A stretch of DNA of 64,000 nucleotides from Desulfobulbaceae bacterium UBA5611 (GTDB taxonomy: Bacteria; Desulfobacterota; Desulfobulbia; Desulfobulbales; Desulfocapsaceae): assembly GCA_002424635.1 (NCBI GenBank), contig DIKT01000021.1, forward strand, positions 12,925-76,924, written 5' to 3'. The first letter of the stretch is position 1, and every line of letters starts with the position of its first letter. The position numbers and the translations under genes were made by a program. This document shows, one piece after another, positions 25,065 through 36,192 of this stretch. Below the pieces are notes generated by a model that saw nothing but the letters and a program-made list of their open reading frames with translations, did not search any database and was not told the origin of the DNA.

Positions 25065-26441
25065 TTAAGAAGGAAATATCTTGCCGGGATTAAGAATGCC
25101 TTTTGGGTCAAAGAGTGCCTTCAGTTTTTGCATAATCTTCAGGGTGGTGGCATCCAGCTCAAGAGGCAGAAATGCAGATTTGGTGATGCCGATGCCATGT
25201 TCACCGGAAAGGGTGCCACCCAGGCTGAGGACCTGGCGGAACAGGCGCTCCCGGGCAATATCACCTTTGAGCTGTTGCTCTTCCTGGTCGCGGTCAAGCA
25301 TGATATTGACATGGATATTGCCATCGCCGGCGTGACCAAAGGTGAGAATAATAAGATTAAGCTCCCGGCCCAGTTGTTCAGTAAACTGAACCAGTTCAGG
25401 AATGCGGCTACGGGGCACGACCACATCCTCGCTGATTTTATGCTTGCTTAATTGAAAGGTGGCAGGCGAAATGGCTCTTCTGGCCTGCCACAGGTCCTCT
25501 TTCTCAGTTTCTGTGCCCGCCTGTCGGATGGTGCAATGAGAGGTACTCTGCACCAGATTATACAGGCGCTCTGTCTGGGCGGACACCTCATTTTTATGAC
25601 CATCAATTTCAAGCAGCAACATGGCCTCTATATCTGGTTCCGGGGGCTCCGGCAGCATTTTTGCCACCAGGCCCAGCGCGGTTTTGTCCATATATTCAAG
25701 GGTGCAAGGCGAAATGTTATGACCTAGGATCTCCGCCACCAGTCGGGTGGCTTGCAATAGAGAGGTGGAGCTGATCAGAAAGGTTTCCTTGTGCTCCGGC
25801 AGCGGGATAAGGCGGGTGATGATCTTGGTGATAATTCCCAGGGTCCCTTCAGAGCCGATGAACAGCCTGGTCAGATCGTACCCGACCACTCCCTTTTCCG
25901 TTCGAGTACCGGTAGTGAGAATCTCACCATCGGCCAGTACCACCTCCAGACCAATGATAAAATCTTTGGTCACACCGTACTTCACCGCCGAAGGGCCGCC
26001 TGCACATTCAGCTGCGTTACCGCCCATAGTGCAGAATGAAGAGCTGGCCGGGTCTGGAGGGTAAAACAGACCCACTTTTTTAACCGCCTGTTGAAATTCT
26101 CCGGTAATGACGCCCGGTTCAACTATGGCAATCTGGTTATCTCTATCTATCTCTACAATATTATTCAATCTGGACAGAGCCAGGACCAGTCCGCCTTGTA
26201 CTGGCAGACAGCCGCCGGTCATGCCGCTGCCGGCGCCTCTGGCCACCACAGGAAAAAGATACGTGCCGGCCAGTCGCATCAGTGCGGCAATCTGGGCCGT
26301 AGAATCAGGAAAAGCCACCACCGAAGGCAGGAAGATCTTTCTGGTGCCATCATAAGAATAACAATGCAGATCCTCACGGCTGATGGTACAATTTTCCCGG
26401 CCAACGATATCGCCAATTTTTTTGATAATATCTTTATTCAT
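25065..26441 (-). CDS. glcD: FAD-linked oxidase, GlcD/D-lactate dehydrogenase type
   Basis: A 458-residue soluble flavoenzyme that oxidises a 2-hydroxyacid such as glycolate or D-lactate. The FAD_binding_4 domain has VARGAGSGMTGGC near residue 68 and DPASSSFCTMGGN near 130. The C-terminal cap has HAGDGNIHVN near 367 and the final GEHGIGITK, both typical for GlcD/DLD. No Fe-S subunit (GlcE/GlcF) lies beside it, so the electron acceptor is not clear. The substrate cannot be fixed from sequence alone. Divergent from ddl, 116 bases apart. Confidence 0.88.
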   Translation of the reverse strand: MNKDIIKKIGDIVGRENCTISREDLHCYSYDGTRKIFLPSVVAFPDSTAQIAALMRLAGTYLFPVVARGAGSGMTGGCLPVQGGLVLALSRLNNIVEIDRDNQIAIVEPGVITGEFQQAVKKVGLFYPPDPASSSFCTMGGNAAECAGGPSAVKYGVTKDFIIGLEVVLADGEILTTGTRTEKGVVGYDLTRLFIGSEGTLGIITKIITRLIPLPEHKETFLISSTSLLQATRLVAEILGHNISPCTLEYMDKTALGLVAKMLPEPPEPDIEAMLLLEIDGHKNEVSAQTERLYNLVQSTSHCTIRQAGTETEKEDLWQARRAISPATFQLSKHKISEDVVVPRSRIPELVQFTEQLGRELNLIILTFGHAGDGNIHVNIMLDRDQEEQQLKGDIARERLFRQVLSLGGTLSGEHGIGITKSAFLPLELDATTLKIMQKLKALFDPKGILNPGKIFPS

Positions 26442-26557
26442 ATTGATAATAATAGCCGAGTCTTGAAAAAATGACAGTAGATTGCTTCTAGCTTAGCATA
26501 AGTATTTTGAATCAGGCTTTTTTTAGGGCAGTGGCTAATTGCTTTGGCAAGGAGAAA

Positions 26558-27505
26558 ATGGTGCAGGACAAAAAGAGAATACATATAGCATTATTGGCTG
26601 GGGGTCGTTCTGGGGAGCGTGAGGTTTCCCTTAAGGGTGCCGCCCAAGTTGAGAAGGCATTAGATCCTGATAAATTTACGGTCAAGCGCTACGATCCGGC
26701 TACGGATCTGGCCAGTCTTGCCCAGGAGGCACCGTCTATTGATGTGGCCTTTATCCTGTTGCATGGCTTGTATGGCGAGGATGGGACGGTGCAGGGCTAT
26801 CTTGATCTGCTCGGCATCCCTTATCAGGGCTCAGGAGTATTGGGCAGTGCCATGGCCATGGACAAGAATATCGCCAAGATCATGTATCGGCTGCATGGGT
26901 TGCCGGTGGCTGAGTGGGAGATGGCGCGTCCGGAAGATATCCTGGCACCGGCCCGCTTACTGGACAATCTGCATTTGCCGCTGGTAATTAAGCCGGTGCG
27001 CGCCGGTTCGAGTCTAGGGATGTCCATTGCTTCAACGGTGGAGGAGCTGGCGGCAGGCATCAAAATTGCCTATGAACATGACTCACAGGTCATGGTTGAG
27101 CAATTAATCAAGGGCCGGGAAATTACCGGTGGTGTTCTGGGCAATGATACGCTGAGTGCCCTGCCTCTGGTTGAGGTTATTCCGAATGAAGAATTTCTTT
27201 TTTTTGACTATACGGCCAAATATCAGCCCGGGGCTGCAAAGGAGTTATGTCCGGCCCCCATCAGTGAGGAGTTGAGAGAAAAAGCACAGCAGTTGGCCCT
27301 GTCTGCTCACCGGGCTTTGCAATTACGTGGTTATTCCCGTACTGATATGATTCTCACCGAACAAGGTGAAATCTATATATTGGAGACCAATACCATCCCC
27401 GGGATGACTCTCACCAGTCTTCTTCCTCAAGCGGCTGTAGCTTACGGCCTTGCTTTTCCGGCACTGCTGGAGAAATTAATTGAGCTGGCCCTTGAGAACC
27501 GATAA
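26558..27505 (+). CDS. ddl: D-alanine--D-alanine ligase
   Basis: Joins two D-alanines for peptidoglycan. It has 315 residues from the ATG at 26558, behind AAGGAG; a GTG at 26561 fits the spacing equally well. The ATP-grasp features are GGRSGEREVSLKG near the start, LLHGLYGEDGTVQG, VKPVRAGSSLG, and the metal-binding end ILETNTIPGMT. It stands alone here, away from the mur genes, upstream of tRNA-Pro on the other strand. Confidence 0.93.
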   Translation: MVQDKKRIHIALLAGGRSGEREVSLKGAAQVEKALDPDKFTVKRYDPATDLASLAQEAPSIDVAFILLHGLYGEDGTVQGYLDLLGIPYQGSGVLGSAMAMDKNIAKIMYRLHGLPVAEWEMARPEDILAPARLLDNLHLPLVIKPVRAGSSLGMSIASTVEELAAGIKIAYEHDSQVMVEQLIKGREITGGVLGNDTLSALPLVEVIPNEEFLFFDYTAKYQPGAAKELCPAPISEELREKAQQLALSAHRALQLRGYSRTDMILTEQGEIYILETNTIPGMTLTSLLPQAAVAYGLAFPALLEKLIELALENR

Positions 27506-27568
27506 CGGTGATGTGCGTGGAAGTCTAACTGATTAAATGGTTTGAAGAAAAGCTTCTTGATCAATAAA

Positions 27569-27645
27569 TGGTCGGGAAGAGAGGATTCGAACCTCCGACC
27601 TCAGCGTCCCGAACGCTGCGCTCTACCAGACTGAGCCACTCCCCG
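27569..27645 (-). tRNA. tRNA-Pro (CGG)
   Basis: A 77-base cloverleaf on the minus strand. Acceptor CGGGGAG pairs with CTTCCCG, the anticodon loop TTCGGGA gives CGG, the T-arm has GGTTCGAATC, and CCA is encoded at 27571-27569. It lies between ddl and serS. Confidence 0.95.
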
Positions 27646-27682
27646 ATAAAAAATATACTTGCCTTTGAATGTGAAAAATAGT

Positions 27683-28960
27683 TTAAAACCTGTTTTCAAA
27701 ATAAGGTGCAAGGACTTCTGGGATCCTGACAGTACCATCTGCCTCCTGGTAATTTTCTAAAATCGCCAGCAAGGTACGACCCACTGCCAGTCCCGAGCCA
27801 TTGAGGGTATGGACCAGGCGACTCTTCTTCTGGCCGTTAGGTCGGTAGCGGATGCCGCCGCGGCGAGCCTGGAAGTCCAGAAAATTGGAACAGGATGAAA
27901 TTTCTCGATAAGTCTCCTGACCGGGCAGCCAGACTTCGATATCATAGGTCTGGGTGGCGGAAAACCCGAGATCGCCGCTGCACAGTTTGACTACCCGATA
28001 GTGCAGACCGAGCAGTTGCAGAACCTCTTCGGCATCAGCCAGCAGTGATTCAAGTTCTGCGGCGGAATCCTCCGGTCGGGTGAATTTGACCAGTTCCACC
28101 TTGTCAAACTGATGCTGTCTGATCAAGCCGCGGGTATCGCGACCATGGGAACCTGCCTCGGAACGAAAACAGGGGGTGTAGGCCGTATATTTGATGGGCA
28201 AGTCATTATCATCCAAGGTTTCATCACGGAAGATATTGGTGACGGGAACCTCGGCGGTTGGAATCAGGTAAAGGTCCCAGCCCTTGATCCGGAAGAGATC
28301 TTCTTCAAATTTGGGCAACTGGCCGGTGGCTGTCATGGAGGCTGAGTTGACCAGGAAGGGCGGCAGGATTTCTTCATAGCCGTGTCTCTGGGTATGAAGA
28401 TCAAGCATAAAATTAATCAAGGCTCGTTCCAATTTTGAAGCCAGACCGGTCAGTAAAGCGAAGCGGGCGCCGGTTATTTTAGCGGCTCTTTCAAAATCAA
28501 GGATCTTCAGGCCTTCGCCAATTTCCCAGTGTGGTTTGGCCAGAAAGGAAAATGTCGGCTTTGTTCCCCATTGTCTGATCTCAATATTATCACATTCGTT
28601 GTGGCCCACCGGTACTGAATCGCTGCACAAGTTGGGGATGGCCATCACTATTTCCTGCAGCTGCGCTTCGATTTCGGTCAGTCGATCATCCAGTTCCTTG
28701 ATGCGGGCTGAATTATGTCGCATCTCCACAACCATGGGTTCAGCTTGGGCCTGGTCTTCAGGGCTGCCTTTTTTGAGGAGGGCAATATCCTTTGAGACCG
28801 TATTGCGTTTATTTTTCAGGGCCTCCACCTCAGTGAGCAGGGTTAGTCTTTCCTGATCGACGGCGGCAAAAGCGATCAGTTTGTCCAGGCTTAGACCCCG
28901 TTTGGCGGTCTTTTCCTTGACCAGATCCAGATTTTCTCGGATGAATCGTAATTCAAGCAT
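27683..28960 (-). CDS. serS: Seryl-tRNA synthetase
   Basis: Class II aminoacyl-tRNA synthetase, 425 residues. The N-terminal long helical hairpin ([17 protein letters not shown] to about residue 110) binds tRNA-Ser. Motif 2 is [18 protein letters not shown], and motif 3 is [12 protein letters not shown] near the end. Length matches the family. The start ATG lies 103 bases downstream of tRNA-Ala in the transcription direction, with a terminator hairpin between them. Confidence 0.97.
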   Translation of the reverse strand: MLELRFIRENLDLVKEKTAKRGLSLDKLIAFAAVDQERLTLLTEVEALKNKRNTVSKDIALLKKGSPEDQAQAEPMVVEMRHNSARIKELDDRLTEIEAQLQEIVMAIPNLCSDSVPVGHNECDNIEIRQWGTKPTFSFLAKPHWEIGEGLKILDFERAAKITGARFALLTGLASKLERALINFMLDLHTQRHGYEEILPPFLVNSASMTATGQLPKFEEDLFRIKGWDLYLIPTAEVPVTNIFRDETLDDNDLPIKYTAYTPCFRSEAGSHGRDTRGLIRQHQFDKVELVKFTRPEDSAAELESLLADAEEVLQLLGLHYRVVKLCSGDLGFSATQTYDIEVWLPGQETYREISSCSNFLDFQARRGGIRYRPNGQKKSRLVHTLNGSGLAVGRTLLAILENYQEADGTVRIPEVLAPYFENRF

Positions 28961-29019
28961 AGTGTCCAGGTAGGTGTTAAGGCTTGTGGTGTTTTGCTAT
29001 TAAAAAATATTGCAAAAAA

Positions 29020-29055
29020 AAGGCAAGTTGCAGGATAAATCCTATAACTTGCCTT
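29020..29055 (-). terminator. Bidirectional terminator hairpin after tRNA-Ala
   Basis: Arms AAGGCAAGTT (29020-29029) and AACTTGCCTT (29046-29055) form a 10-bp stem. After two mismatches it continues as AGGAT/ATCCT. T-runs lie on both sides, seven Ts on the minus strand and six on the plus strand. It ends the tRNA-Ala transcript before serS. Confidence 0.8.
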
Positions 29056-29063
29056 GTCTTTTT

Positions 29064-30554
<1,491 letters not shown>

Positions 30555-30678
30555 AATCATCAAATTATGGGAAAAGGTTATCTTTGCTGATTATATTTAG
30601 GTCCTTGCTGTGTTTGATATTAAGAATTTTGCCATCTGAATGGCCACCAATTACTGGTGAGCGTCTTTAATAAAAGTC

Positions 30679-31566
30679 TTGAAGAAACCATCCAACGTAA
30701 AGAAAACTCCGCCTCGTTATGCAACGGCCAGGTTACTTTCTCTTTTTGGAGTCTTTTTGCTCGCTGCCCTTTTCTTGTTTGGCTCCACAGTAGGCAGCCA
30801 ATTTGGGATAGTTCAGCAGATGATTCTCCAAGGTCTGGGCCCGGTGCAGGCTGGAGTGTCCAAAATGGTCGCTTCTTTCCATGTTGTTACCGATGATTAT
30901 CTGGCCTTATGGAGCATCAGGGATGATAATAAGCGCCTCCGGTTGGTGATTGCTGATTATCAACAACAACTGGATCAGTACCGTGAATCTTATGCGCGGA
31001 ACCGTTATCTGGAAAATGAACTTAACTTTAAAAAAGAAGAGAATTTTCCTTCTCTTACGGCCAGGGTAATTGGTAAGGATCCCTCCTTCTGGTTTCAAAC
31101 CTTAATTGTAGATCGGGGTAAAAGCGGGGGAGTGATTGAAGGGATGGTGGCTCGCACGTCGCTGGGTGTAGTCGGACAAGTTATTCAGGTTTCTGATAAT
31201 TACGCCAAGATTCTTTTAACCAATGCTCCGAGCAGTGCTATTGACGCCATGATCCAGAAGAACAGGGTGCGTGGTATTTTAAAAGGGGCGGCTGATAAAG
31301 GTTATGTCCTCTATTACATACTTAAAAATGCCGATGTAGTCGTCGGTGATAGAGTGGTCACGGCCGGCATTGGCGGTATTTTTCCGTCCGGACTGCCATT
31401 GGGGACCGTGTCGGCAGTACGCTCACAACGGAGGGGTATGTTTCAGGAAATTGAAGTTACTCCTATTGTTGATTTCGGACAATTGGAGATGGTCTTTATT
31501 GATCTGTCCGAAAAACAGAAAATAGCCGAAGAAATGGGCATTACAATCAAACCGGTTGTCGAATAG
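30679..31566 (+). CDS. mreC: Rod shape-determining protein MreC
   Basis: Periplasmic scaffold protein of the elongasome, 295 residues. It begins at a TTG (30679). A basic N-terminus precedes one membrane segment (LLSLFGVFLLAALFLFG), then a coiled coil (LRLVIADYQQQLDQYRES), then the beta-rich domain with VIGKDPSFWFQTLIVDRG and GVVGQVIQVSDNYAKILL typical of MreC. It follows mreB by 124 bases. Confidence 0.95.
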   Translation: MKKPSNVKKTPPRYATARLLSLFGVFLLAALFLFGSTVGSQFGIVQQMILQGLGPVQAGVSKMVASFHVVTDDYLALWSIRDDNKRLRLVIADYQQQLDQYRESYARNRYLENELNFKKEENFPSLTARVIGKDPSFWFQTLIVDRGKSGGVIEGMVARTSLGVVGQVIQVSDNYAKILLTNAPSSAIDAMIQKNRVRGILKGAADKGYVLYYILKNADVVVGDRVVTAGIGGIFPSGLPLGTVSAVRSQRRGMFQEIEVTPIVDFGQLEMVFIDLSEKQKIAEEMGITIKPVVE

Positions 31567-31672
31567 ATTACAGGTGATTATTTTAAAAATGTTATTAAAA
31601 TAACTCATTACATTGAATAAGAATGACCGGCTTACCAGCGGTTCCAGCATATATTATATTAAATGACTGCTT

Positions 31673-32209
31673 ATGCGGATACTTAGTTTTATCTTGGTCG
31701 GAATAGCCCTTATTATCATTCAGACTTCCATCTTTCAATTTTTTCCCTCATGGCTGGGAAGCCCGGATCTGATCTTTATCTTGATTGCCTTCTGTGCTTA
31801 TCGTTTTAACTGGTTGCAAGGCTTACTTCTGGTCATTATTTTTAGTTGGATAATGGATGTGATTTCAGGACTTTATCTGGGGACTTATCCTGCGGCCTAT
31901 CTCTTTCTTTTTGTCTTCCTCAAGTTTTTCAAGGAAAATAGTCCTGTTAAAGAAGCTGCCTACCAGATCCCGATGGTAGGTATTGCCTTTTTTATCGTTC
32001 ATTCTGGTCTGTATCTCTATTATTCCCTGGCCGTACCGGGCATCTTACCAGAATGGTCCTGGCTCACTATCCTGCAAGAAATGTTTGTGCTGATTGTAGC
32101 GACCATTCCCTGTTTTCTTCTTTATAACAGCTTGTTTGAACATATGTCTCATCGTCGCTTTGTCCCGCCTCGTATTTTACGCAAGCGATCAGGAAACTAC
32201 TTTCGTTAA
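31673..32209 (+). CDS. mreD: Rod shape-determining protein MreD
   Basis: A 178-residue integral membrane protein with about five hydrophobic segments and no large loops, as expected for MreD. Marks are SPDLIFILIAFCAYRF-like text near residue 25 and GLLLVIIFSWIMDVISGLYLG, the family's D-x-x-S-G-x-x-x-G segment. It connects MreC to PBP2/RodA. Position between mreC and mrdA supports the call. Confidence 0.9.
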   Translation: MRILSFILVGIALIIIQTSIFQFFPSWLGSPDLIFILIAFCAYRFNWLQGLLLVIIFSWIMDVISGLYLGTYPAAYLFLFVFLKFFKENSPVKEAAYQIPMVGIAFFIVHSGLYLYYSLAVPGILPEWSWLTILQEMFVLIVATIPCFLLYNSLFEHMSHRRFVPPRILRKRSGNYFR

Positions 32210-32269
32210 GAGGTTGGCACATTATGCAACAGTCTAATCTGCAAAAGCTTTATTGTTTGTATATCATAA

Positions 32270-34168
32270 ATGTTTAAATGGACCTTGTTGAAAGAACTTG
32301 GAGAGATTTCCGAGCATGATCAGGCTGCCTTGGATACTCTACGCAAAAGAGTCCTGGGTGCGGGACTGATAATTGTTTTTTTTGCCGCCATTATTCTTCT
32401 GCGCATCTGGTTCCTGCAGATACACAAAGGAGAGGAATATAAAAACAGGGCCGAGAATAACCGGATACGAATTCGAGAAGTAGCAGCACCGCGAGGGGAT
32501 ATCCTGGATCGTAACGGTAAAGAGCTTGTTACTAATCAACCTTCCTTTAATGTTGTGCTGGTGCGGGAAGACTCCAATGATATTGATGATTTGTTAAAAC
32601 GATTGTCTGTAGTATTGAAGGATGATGTCTCCGTGCTCTGGGAAAGAATCAGGGAGGCAGAAAGCAAACAGAGGCATATCCCTATCAGGTTAAAGGAGAA
32701 TCTCAGTTGGGATACCTTGGCCTATCTGGAAACACATAATATGGATTTCCCAGGAATTCGCATTGAGGTTTTTCCCCGGCGATTTTATCATTATGGAGAC
32801 ATGGCCGCTCATATTATCGGCTATCTTGGTGATATTAGTAAAAAGGATTTGGAGGAGGCGGGCTCTGACTATTACCGGGGTGGAGATCTGGTTGGTAAAA
32901 TGGGGCTGGAAAAACTCAGGGAAAAAGAATTACGCGGAGAAAAGGGTAGTAGCTCTTCAGAAGTAAATGCGCGGGGTTTTGAACAGCAATTACTGACCAA
33001 TGTCGAACCGGTCCCGGGTAATGAAATGCGCTTAACCCTTGATCTTGATTTGCAGCAAATAGCGGAAGAGAGCATGGATATTGATGGCAAGGCCGGAGCA
33101 GTGGTGGCCATGGAGGTGAAAACCGGTCGAATTCTGGCATTTGTCTCAACACCACGCTTGCATCTCGAGGACTTTGATGGTGGAATCTCGACCAAAAAAT
33201 GGCAAGCCCTTCTGGAAAATCCCAAACATCCATTGATCAACAAGGCCTTGCAAGCCATGTATCCACCTGGTTCTACCTATAAGATGGTTACCGCGCTGGC
33301 GGGATTGGCCAAAGGTGTGATTAATAAAGATACTACCTTCTTTTGTCCTGGTCACATCAGCTTCGGTAACCGACGTTATCACTGCTGGAAACGCGGTGGC
33401 CATGGAACTGTGGATCTGAAGCGAGCAATAAGTGAATCTTGTGATGTCTATTTCTATCAGGTCGGCATGAGGGTAGGGGTTGATGGTCTGGCTGAATATG
33501 CTAGGAAACTTGGACTCGGGGTCAAAACTGAAGTAGCACTTGAATATGAAAAGAGTGGTCTGATCCCGACCAAAGAATGGAAGAAAAAAAAATATGGAGA
33601 GAAATGGCAGGATGGTGAGACCTTATCGCTGGCGATTGGCCAAGGGTTTAATCTGCTCACTCCGCTTCAGCTCTGTCAAATGACAGCTACCCTGGTCAAT
33701 GGCGGAAAACTATATCAGCCGCAAATTATTGAAAAAATTACTGATGCAGACGGGAATATAGTAGAATCGTTTATTGCCAAACAGACTGGCGAGCTCACGG
33801 AGAGCGAAAAACAATATCTAGAATTAATTAAAGAGGGAATGACCGAGGTGATTCAAGGGGCTAGGGGAACAGCTCGTAATGCTCGTCTCGCTGGTATTAC
33901 GGTCGGGGGAAAGACCGGGACGGCGCAGGTGGTGCGTCTGGAGCAGTATAAGCATCTCAAGGAGGAGGACATTCCTTATAAGTATAGAGATCATGCCTGG
34001 TTTACTGCTTTTGCGCCGGCCGAGGATCCTGAAATTGCAGTTACGGTATTGGTTGAGCACGGCCTGCATGGGGGATCGGGAGCGGCGCCTGTGGCCAAGG
34101 CTGTTATGCAGAAGTATTTTACCGACAGACTAGCTGTAGAAGAAATCAGAAAGTCAGTAGCCCAATGA
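32270..34168 (+). CDS. mrdA: Penicillin-binding protein 2
   Basis: Transpeptidase of the rod complex, 632 residues. It has one N-terminal membrane segment (about residues 28-48), then a PBP dimer domain (AAPRGDILDRNGKELVTN). The transpeptidase motifs are SxxK in PPGSTYKMVTA near 330, SxN as SESCDVYF near 387, and KTGT in VGGKTGTAQV near 547. SESCD has Cys where SxN usually has Asn, a feature also seen in PBP2 of E. coli-type enzymes (SCDTYFY). It works with RodA, encoded next. Confidence 0.95.
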   Translation: MFKWTLLKELGEISEHDQAALDTLRKRVLGAGLIIVFFAAIILLRIWFLQIHKGEEYKNRAENNRIRIREVAAPRGDILDRNGKELVTNQPSFNVVLVREDSNDIDDLLKRLSVVLKDDVSVLWERIREAESKQRHIPIRLKENLSWDTLAYLETHNMDFPGIRIEVFPRRFYHYGDMAAHIIGYLGDISKKDLEEAGSDYYRGGDLVGKMGLEKLREKELRGEKGSSSSEVNARGFEQQLLTNVEPVPGNEMRLTLDLDLQQIAEESMDIDGKAGAVVAMEVKTGRILAFVSTPRLHLEDFDGGISTKKWQALLENPKHPLINKALQAMYPPGSTYKMVTALAGLAKGVINKDTTFFCPGHISFGNRRYHCWKRGGHGTVDLKRAISESCDVYFYQVGMRVGVDGLAEYARKLGLGVKTEVALEYEKSGLIPTKEWKKKKYGEKWQDGETLSLAIGQGFNLLTPLQLCQMTATLVNGGKLYQPQIIEKITDADGNIVESFIAKQTGELTESEKQYLELIKEGMTEVIQGARGTARNARLAGITVGGKTGTAQVVRLEQYKHLKEEDIPYKYRDHAWFTAFAPAEDPEIAVTVLVEHGLHGGSGAAPVAKAVMQKYFTDRLAVEEIRKSVAQ

Positions 34169-34247
34169 TAGAAGTTTTTGTTAAATTGTGAAAAAGTGAT
34201 GTGCAAAGAGGTTCTCAGAAGTGTTTTTGTCTTGGAAAGGTAACTAA

Positions 34248-35378
34248 ATGTTTCGTGTCGATAGACGTTTTTTCATGACCTTTGACTGGGTTTTATTGTC
34301 TTTGTTGCTGCTCGTATGCGGGATGGCTTTTTTTAATCTATATAGCGCTTCCTATCCGCCAGCCGGAGGAATGCCACCTTATATGAAGCAAGCCTATCTG
34401 TTATTAATGGGAATGGCCGGTATCATTTTTATAGTCAGTTTTGATTATAAAGAGTTACATTTCTGGAATTATCCTATTTATCTTTTGGTTATTGTGCTGC
34501 TTGCTTTTGTAATATTTATCGGTAACAGTGCGGGAGGGGCGCAGCGCTGGATCAACCTGGGCTTTTTTCAGTTACAACCTTCTGAGCCTGCTAAATTGAT
34601 GATGGTGATAACGCTGGCCAGTTATTATTCTCGTAAAGAGGTAGTTAACGGTTATTCTATCAAGGATTTGCTAATCCCCATTATCCTGATGGCTATCCCT
34701 TTTATCTTGATTTTGATTCAGCCTGATCTGGGGACGGCTCTCATGTTCGTTATTATATTCATTTCCATGACCGTTTTTGCTAAATTGCGTTGGTCCAGTT
34801 TTCTGGTTTTGGGTTTGTCTGGTATTGGAATGGCAGTGGTTGGCTGGTTTTATGTTTTGAAACCATATCAAAAACAAAGGGTTGAAACCTTATTGAATCC
34901 TGCCAAGGACTCTCTTGGTGAGGGTTATCAAATTCTGCAATCAAAAATTGCCGTTGGTAGTGGTGGCCTTTTTGGAAAAGGCTATATGGAAGGAACTCAG
35001 GGCCATCTTCATTTCTTACCGGAGAGGCATACAGATTTTGCTTTTTCGGTCTGGTGTGAAGAATGGGGCTTTGTTGGCAGTCTCTTCTTCTTAGCGATCT
35101 ATTTTTTTCTGTTATTTTGGGGCCTCCATGTCGCTATGTCCGCAAGAGACCGTTTTGGACTTTTTTTGGCCTTTGGTGTTGTGATGCTCATCTTCTGGCA
35201 GGCGGTAATTAATCTGTTAATGATTTTAGGTTTTCTGCCTGTCGTAGGAATTCCTTTGCCGTTGTTTAGTTATGGCGGATCTTCTTTGTTAACTACTCTG
35301 TTTGGTATGGGTATATTGATGAATGTTCGTATGCGCCGTTTTCAGACGGGCTCCAATCTTGAGGATTGTGATGTCTGA
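34248..35378 (+). CDS. rodA: Rod shape-determining protein RodA
   Basis: SEDS-family glycan polymerase that works with PBP2, 376 residues, with about ten membrane segments. Family residues are visible in SAGGAQRWINLGFFQLQPSEPAK (given in part: GAQRWINLG, LQPSEPAKL), QPDLGTALM, ERHTDFAFSVWCEEWGF, and PLPLFSYGGSSLL near the end. The Asp of the large extracytoplasmic loop lies in the HTDFAF region. It ends the mre cluster. Confidence 0.96.
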   Translation: MFRVDRRFFMTFDWVLLSLLLLVCGMAFFNLYSASYPPAGGMPPYMKQAYLLLMGMAGIIFIVSFDYKELHFWNYPIYLLVIVLLAFVIFIGNSAGGAQRWINLGFFQLQPSEPAKLMMVITLASYYSRKEVVNGYSIKDLLIPIILMAIPFILILIQPDLGTALMFVIIFISMTVFAKLRWSSFLVLGLSGIGMAVVGWFYVLKPYQKQRVETLLNPAKDSLGEGYQILQSKIAVGSGGLFGKGYMEGTQGHLHFLPERHTDFAFSVWCEEWGFVGSLFFLAIYFFLLFWGLHVAMSARDRFGLFLAFGVVMLIFWQAVINLLMILGFLPVVGIPLPLFSYGGSSLLTTLFGMGILMNVRMRRFQTGSNLEDCDV

Positions 35379-35456
35379 ATTTTAAAGACCGAAGAATCAT
35401 TTAAAAAATATTACATAGCTACTTGATTAACAACTCTTGAGTCATATATTGAAAAT

Positions 35457-35535
35457 AGTAACTTTTTCTTATTAAAAGGAAAAGTTACTAAGGATGCGCC
35501 TTCCGGCGCAAATTACTAATGACCTATGTCATTAG
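35457..35535 (+). promoter_or_regulatory. Three-hairpin leader before the HPF/CSD gene
   Basis: Three consecutive hairpins stand just upstream of the gene. One has AGTAACTTTT-type arms (35457-35468/35478-35489, 12 bp with one G-U). The second is TGCGCC-TTCC-GGCGCA (35495-35510). The third is CTAATGAC-CTAT-GTCATTAG (35516-35535). The AGGAGG ribosome-binding site follows at 35545-35550. Spacing and order suggest a structured RNA leader; no known riboswitch class is recognised. Confidence 0.55.
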
Positions 35536-35556
35536 AATTTAAATAGGAGGAACTGT

Positions 35557-36090
35557 ATGGAACTGAAGGTTGAAACCAGGAACGTAGAGTTGAGAAAGAG
35601 TTGGCAGGACAGAATAGAAGAAGAAAGAGAAAAGATGACTCGTCATTATGCAAATTTTGTATTGCATCTGCGTGTTAGTATAGAGGCTACTACACATCAT
35701 AAGGAAGGAGGTTTTGCCCTGAAATTAATAGCCACAGTACCTAATGATACAGTGGTGGTTTCTCGAAAAGGTGAAACAATGAGTGCTCTGCTGGTGGAGG
35801 CTTTTGATGTCCTGGCTCTGCAGCTCAAGGAGATCCAGCGGAAAAAACGGAAAGATCAAAAGGGTCTGGATGCGAGTATGGAGGCTGGTACCTTAGGAGT
35901 TGTACGGAAAGTATCACCTTTTGAATCATATGGTTTTATCGTAACTCCTGATCAACGGGAGATTTATTTTCATGAAAATGCCTTAAAAGACATCGCCTTG
36001 GATAAATTGATAGAAGGGGATGAGGTCATGTATGGTGAAACCACAGGCGATAAAGGCCCGCAGGCTTCCTGGGTAAGAGTTGCCAGATAG
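35557..36090 (+). CDS. HPF-like domain fused to cold-shock domain
   Basis: A 177-residue protein with AGGAGG before the ATG. Residues 1 to about 105 resemble the hibernation-promoting factor/RaiA fold (a helix start as WQDRIEEEREKM, then beta strands and a long basic helix LALQLKEIQRKKRKDQ). Residues about 112-177 are a cold-shock RNA-binding domain (GVVRKVSPFESYGFI and EIYFHENAL, RNP-like motifs). It probably binds ribosomes or rRNA during cold or stationary phase; that role is inferred from the domains. It lies between rodA and polA and has its own terminator. Confidence 0.78.
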   Translation: MELKVETRNVELRKSWQDRIEEEREKMTRHYANFVLHLRVSIEATTHHKEGGFALKLIATVPNDTVVVSRKGETMSALLVEAFDVLALQLKEIQRKKRKDQKGLDASMEAGTLGVVRKVSPFESYGFIVTPDQREIYFHENALKDIALDKLIEGDEVMYGETTGDKGPQASWVRVAR

Positions 36091-36118
36091 ATAAAAAAAT
36101 ATAAAAAATAAGAATCAG

Positions 36119-36157
36119 GGCCTTGTATGGAGTAGTTCTGTGCAAGGTCTTTTTTTT
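36119..36157 (+). terminator. Intrinsic terminator after the HPF/CSD gene
   Basis: GGCCTTGTA (36119-36127) pairs with TGCAAGGTC (36141-36149) with two G-U pairs. Eight Ts follow at 36150-36157. This ends the HPF/CSD transcript 36 bases before polA. Confidence 0.75.
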
Positions 36158-36192
36158 GGATAAAAAGTGAAGAAACACTTTAGGAGTTTTTT

